A DNA stretch of 20,656 nucleotides from an uncultured Faecalibacterium sp. (GTDB taxonomy: Bacteria > Bacillota > Clostridia > Oscillospirales > Ruminococcaceae), in NCBI GenBank assembly GCA_900540455.1, contig UQGD01000035.1, forward strand, positions 1 through 20,656, written 5' to 3'. The stretch's first letter is position 1. Each line of letters starts with the position of its first letter. Below the pieces are notes generated by a model, which did not search any database, had not been told where the DNA came from, and worked only from the letters and a program-made list of their open reading frames with translations. Below, one piece after another: positions 20,521-20,656 of the stretch. Position numbers and translations under genes: made by a program.

Positions 20521-20656
20521 CGCAGCCCCTCCCCGGTCAGGCCATCACAGGCCAACATTCCTTCCAGCGCTGCGATCTCGCTGGAGACATCCAGCGCCAT
20601 ATCCGACAACAGCTTGTCGTACAGGGTATCGTAGCCCTGGTTCAGGGTATGCAGGA
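20517..20656 (-). CDS. C-terminal fragment of an upstream gene, XpaC-like, partial
   Basis: Only the last 45 codons of this gene lie in the window. The protein ends LHTLNQGYDTLYDKLLSD, then MALDVSSEIAALEGMLACDGLTGEGLR. The pattern of a helix followed by 'ALDxSSxIxxLxxMLxxDGL' resembles the C-terminus of the XpaC family (5-bromo-4-chloroindolyl phosphate hydrolysis protein), whose members are often found beside TelA-like genes. The stop TGA overlaps the recJ ATG, so it is part of the same operon. The assignment rests on a short segment. Confidence 0.5.
   Translation of the reverse strand, partial: LHTLNQGYDTLYDKLLSDMALDVSSEIAALEGMLACDGLTGEGLR

Noticed and set aside
16135..20634. A 1499-codon open frame on the + strand, antisense to rel and recJ
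   Set aside because: It is the mirror of two well-supported genes in GC-rich DNA with strong third-position bias; its residues show no domain and are rich in His/Gln/Gly as antisense frames are.
1..20656. tRNA, rRNA, CRISPR or transposon genes
   Set aside because: No cloverleaf with CCA end, rRNA-like segment, regularly spaced repeat or transposase-like protein was found on reading both strands.

Overview
The window looks like a chromosomal segment of a GC-rich, gut-type clostridial Firmicute, most likely Faecalibacterium or a very close Ruminococcaceae/Oscillospiraceae relative. Two things point there. Two small genes near the left end carry the N-terminal leader of the Faecalibacterium 'microbial anti-inflammatory molecule' (MAM) almost unchanged (MMMPANYSAIAE..., ending in YVVGG). 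The right-hand three quarters has the standard Firmicutes gene orders mazG-hup-rqcP-yabP-yabQ-divIC-yabR and recJ-rel-dtd-MBL hydrolase-hemZ-kinase.

Left region (1-5374, all + strand): an export and surface locus. It starts inside a bacteriocin-type (probably peptidase-containing) ABC exporter of which only the ATPase domain is visible. Two tandem MAM-family double-glycine proteins follow. They share a nearly identical 21-residue leader and an identical-style ribosome binding site but have diverged cores; a palindrome separates them and a strong terminator ends the unit. After an island of two inverted copies of a hairpin-rich dispersed repeat comes a second unit: a small GyrI-like (effector-binding-fold) protein, a HlyD-type membrane fusion protein, and a secreted, membrane-anchored protein with three Big_2 Ig-like domains preceded by a structured RNA leader. 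A plausible reading is that the ABC exporter cleaves the MAM leaders and moves the cores out of the cell, with the fusion protein and the Ig-domain protein forming the extracytoplasmic part of the machine.

Boundary (5375-5495): two strong, bidirectional intrinsic terminators separate this locus from everything to the right, which is on the - strand.

Right region (5496-20656, all - strand): housekeeping genes. Read in the direction of transcription: the C-terminal end of an XpaC-like protein, recJ, rel, dtd, a metallo-beta-lactamase-fold hydrolase, hemZ and a uridine-kinase-like P-loop kinase in one tightly packed operon; a zinc-ribbon protein with its own consensus promoter and terminator; mazG with its own promoter; hup; rqcP; the sporulation genes yabP-yabQ; divIC; yabR; a THUMP-domain RNA methyltransferase; and a DUF5685-like gene overlapping a small membrane-protein gene.

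The yab cluster looks subdivided by signals readable in the sequence: terminators after hup and after rqcP, a sigma-E-like promoter just before yabP, and a sigma-A-type promoter inside the 3' end of yabQ that would drive divIC. This is notable because Faecalibacterium is regarded as non-spore-forming. No tRNA, rRNA, CRISPR array, transposase or phage gene was seen.
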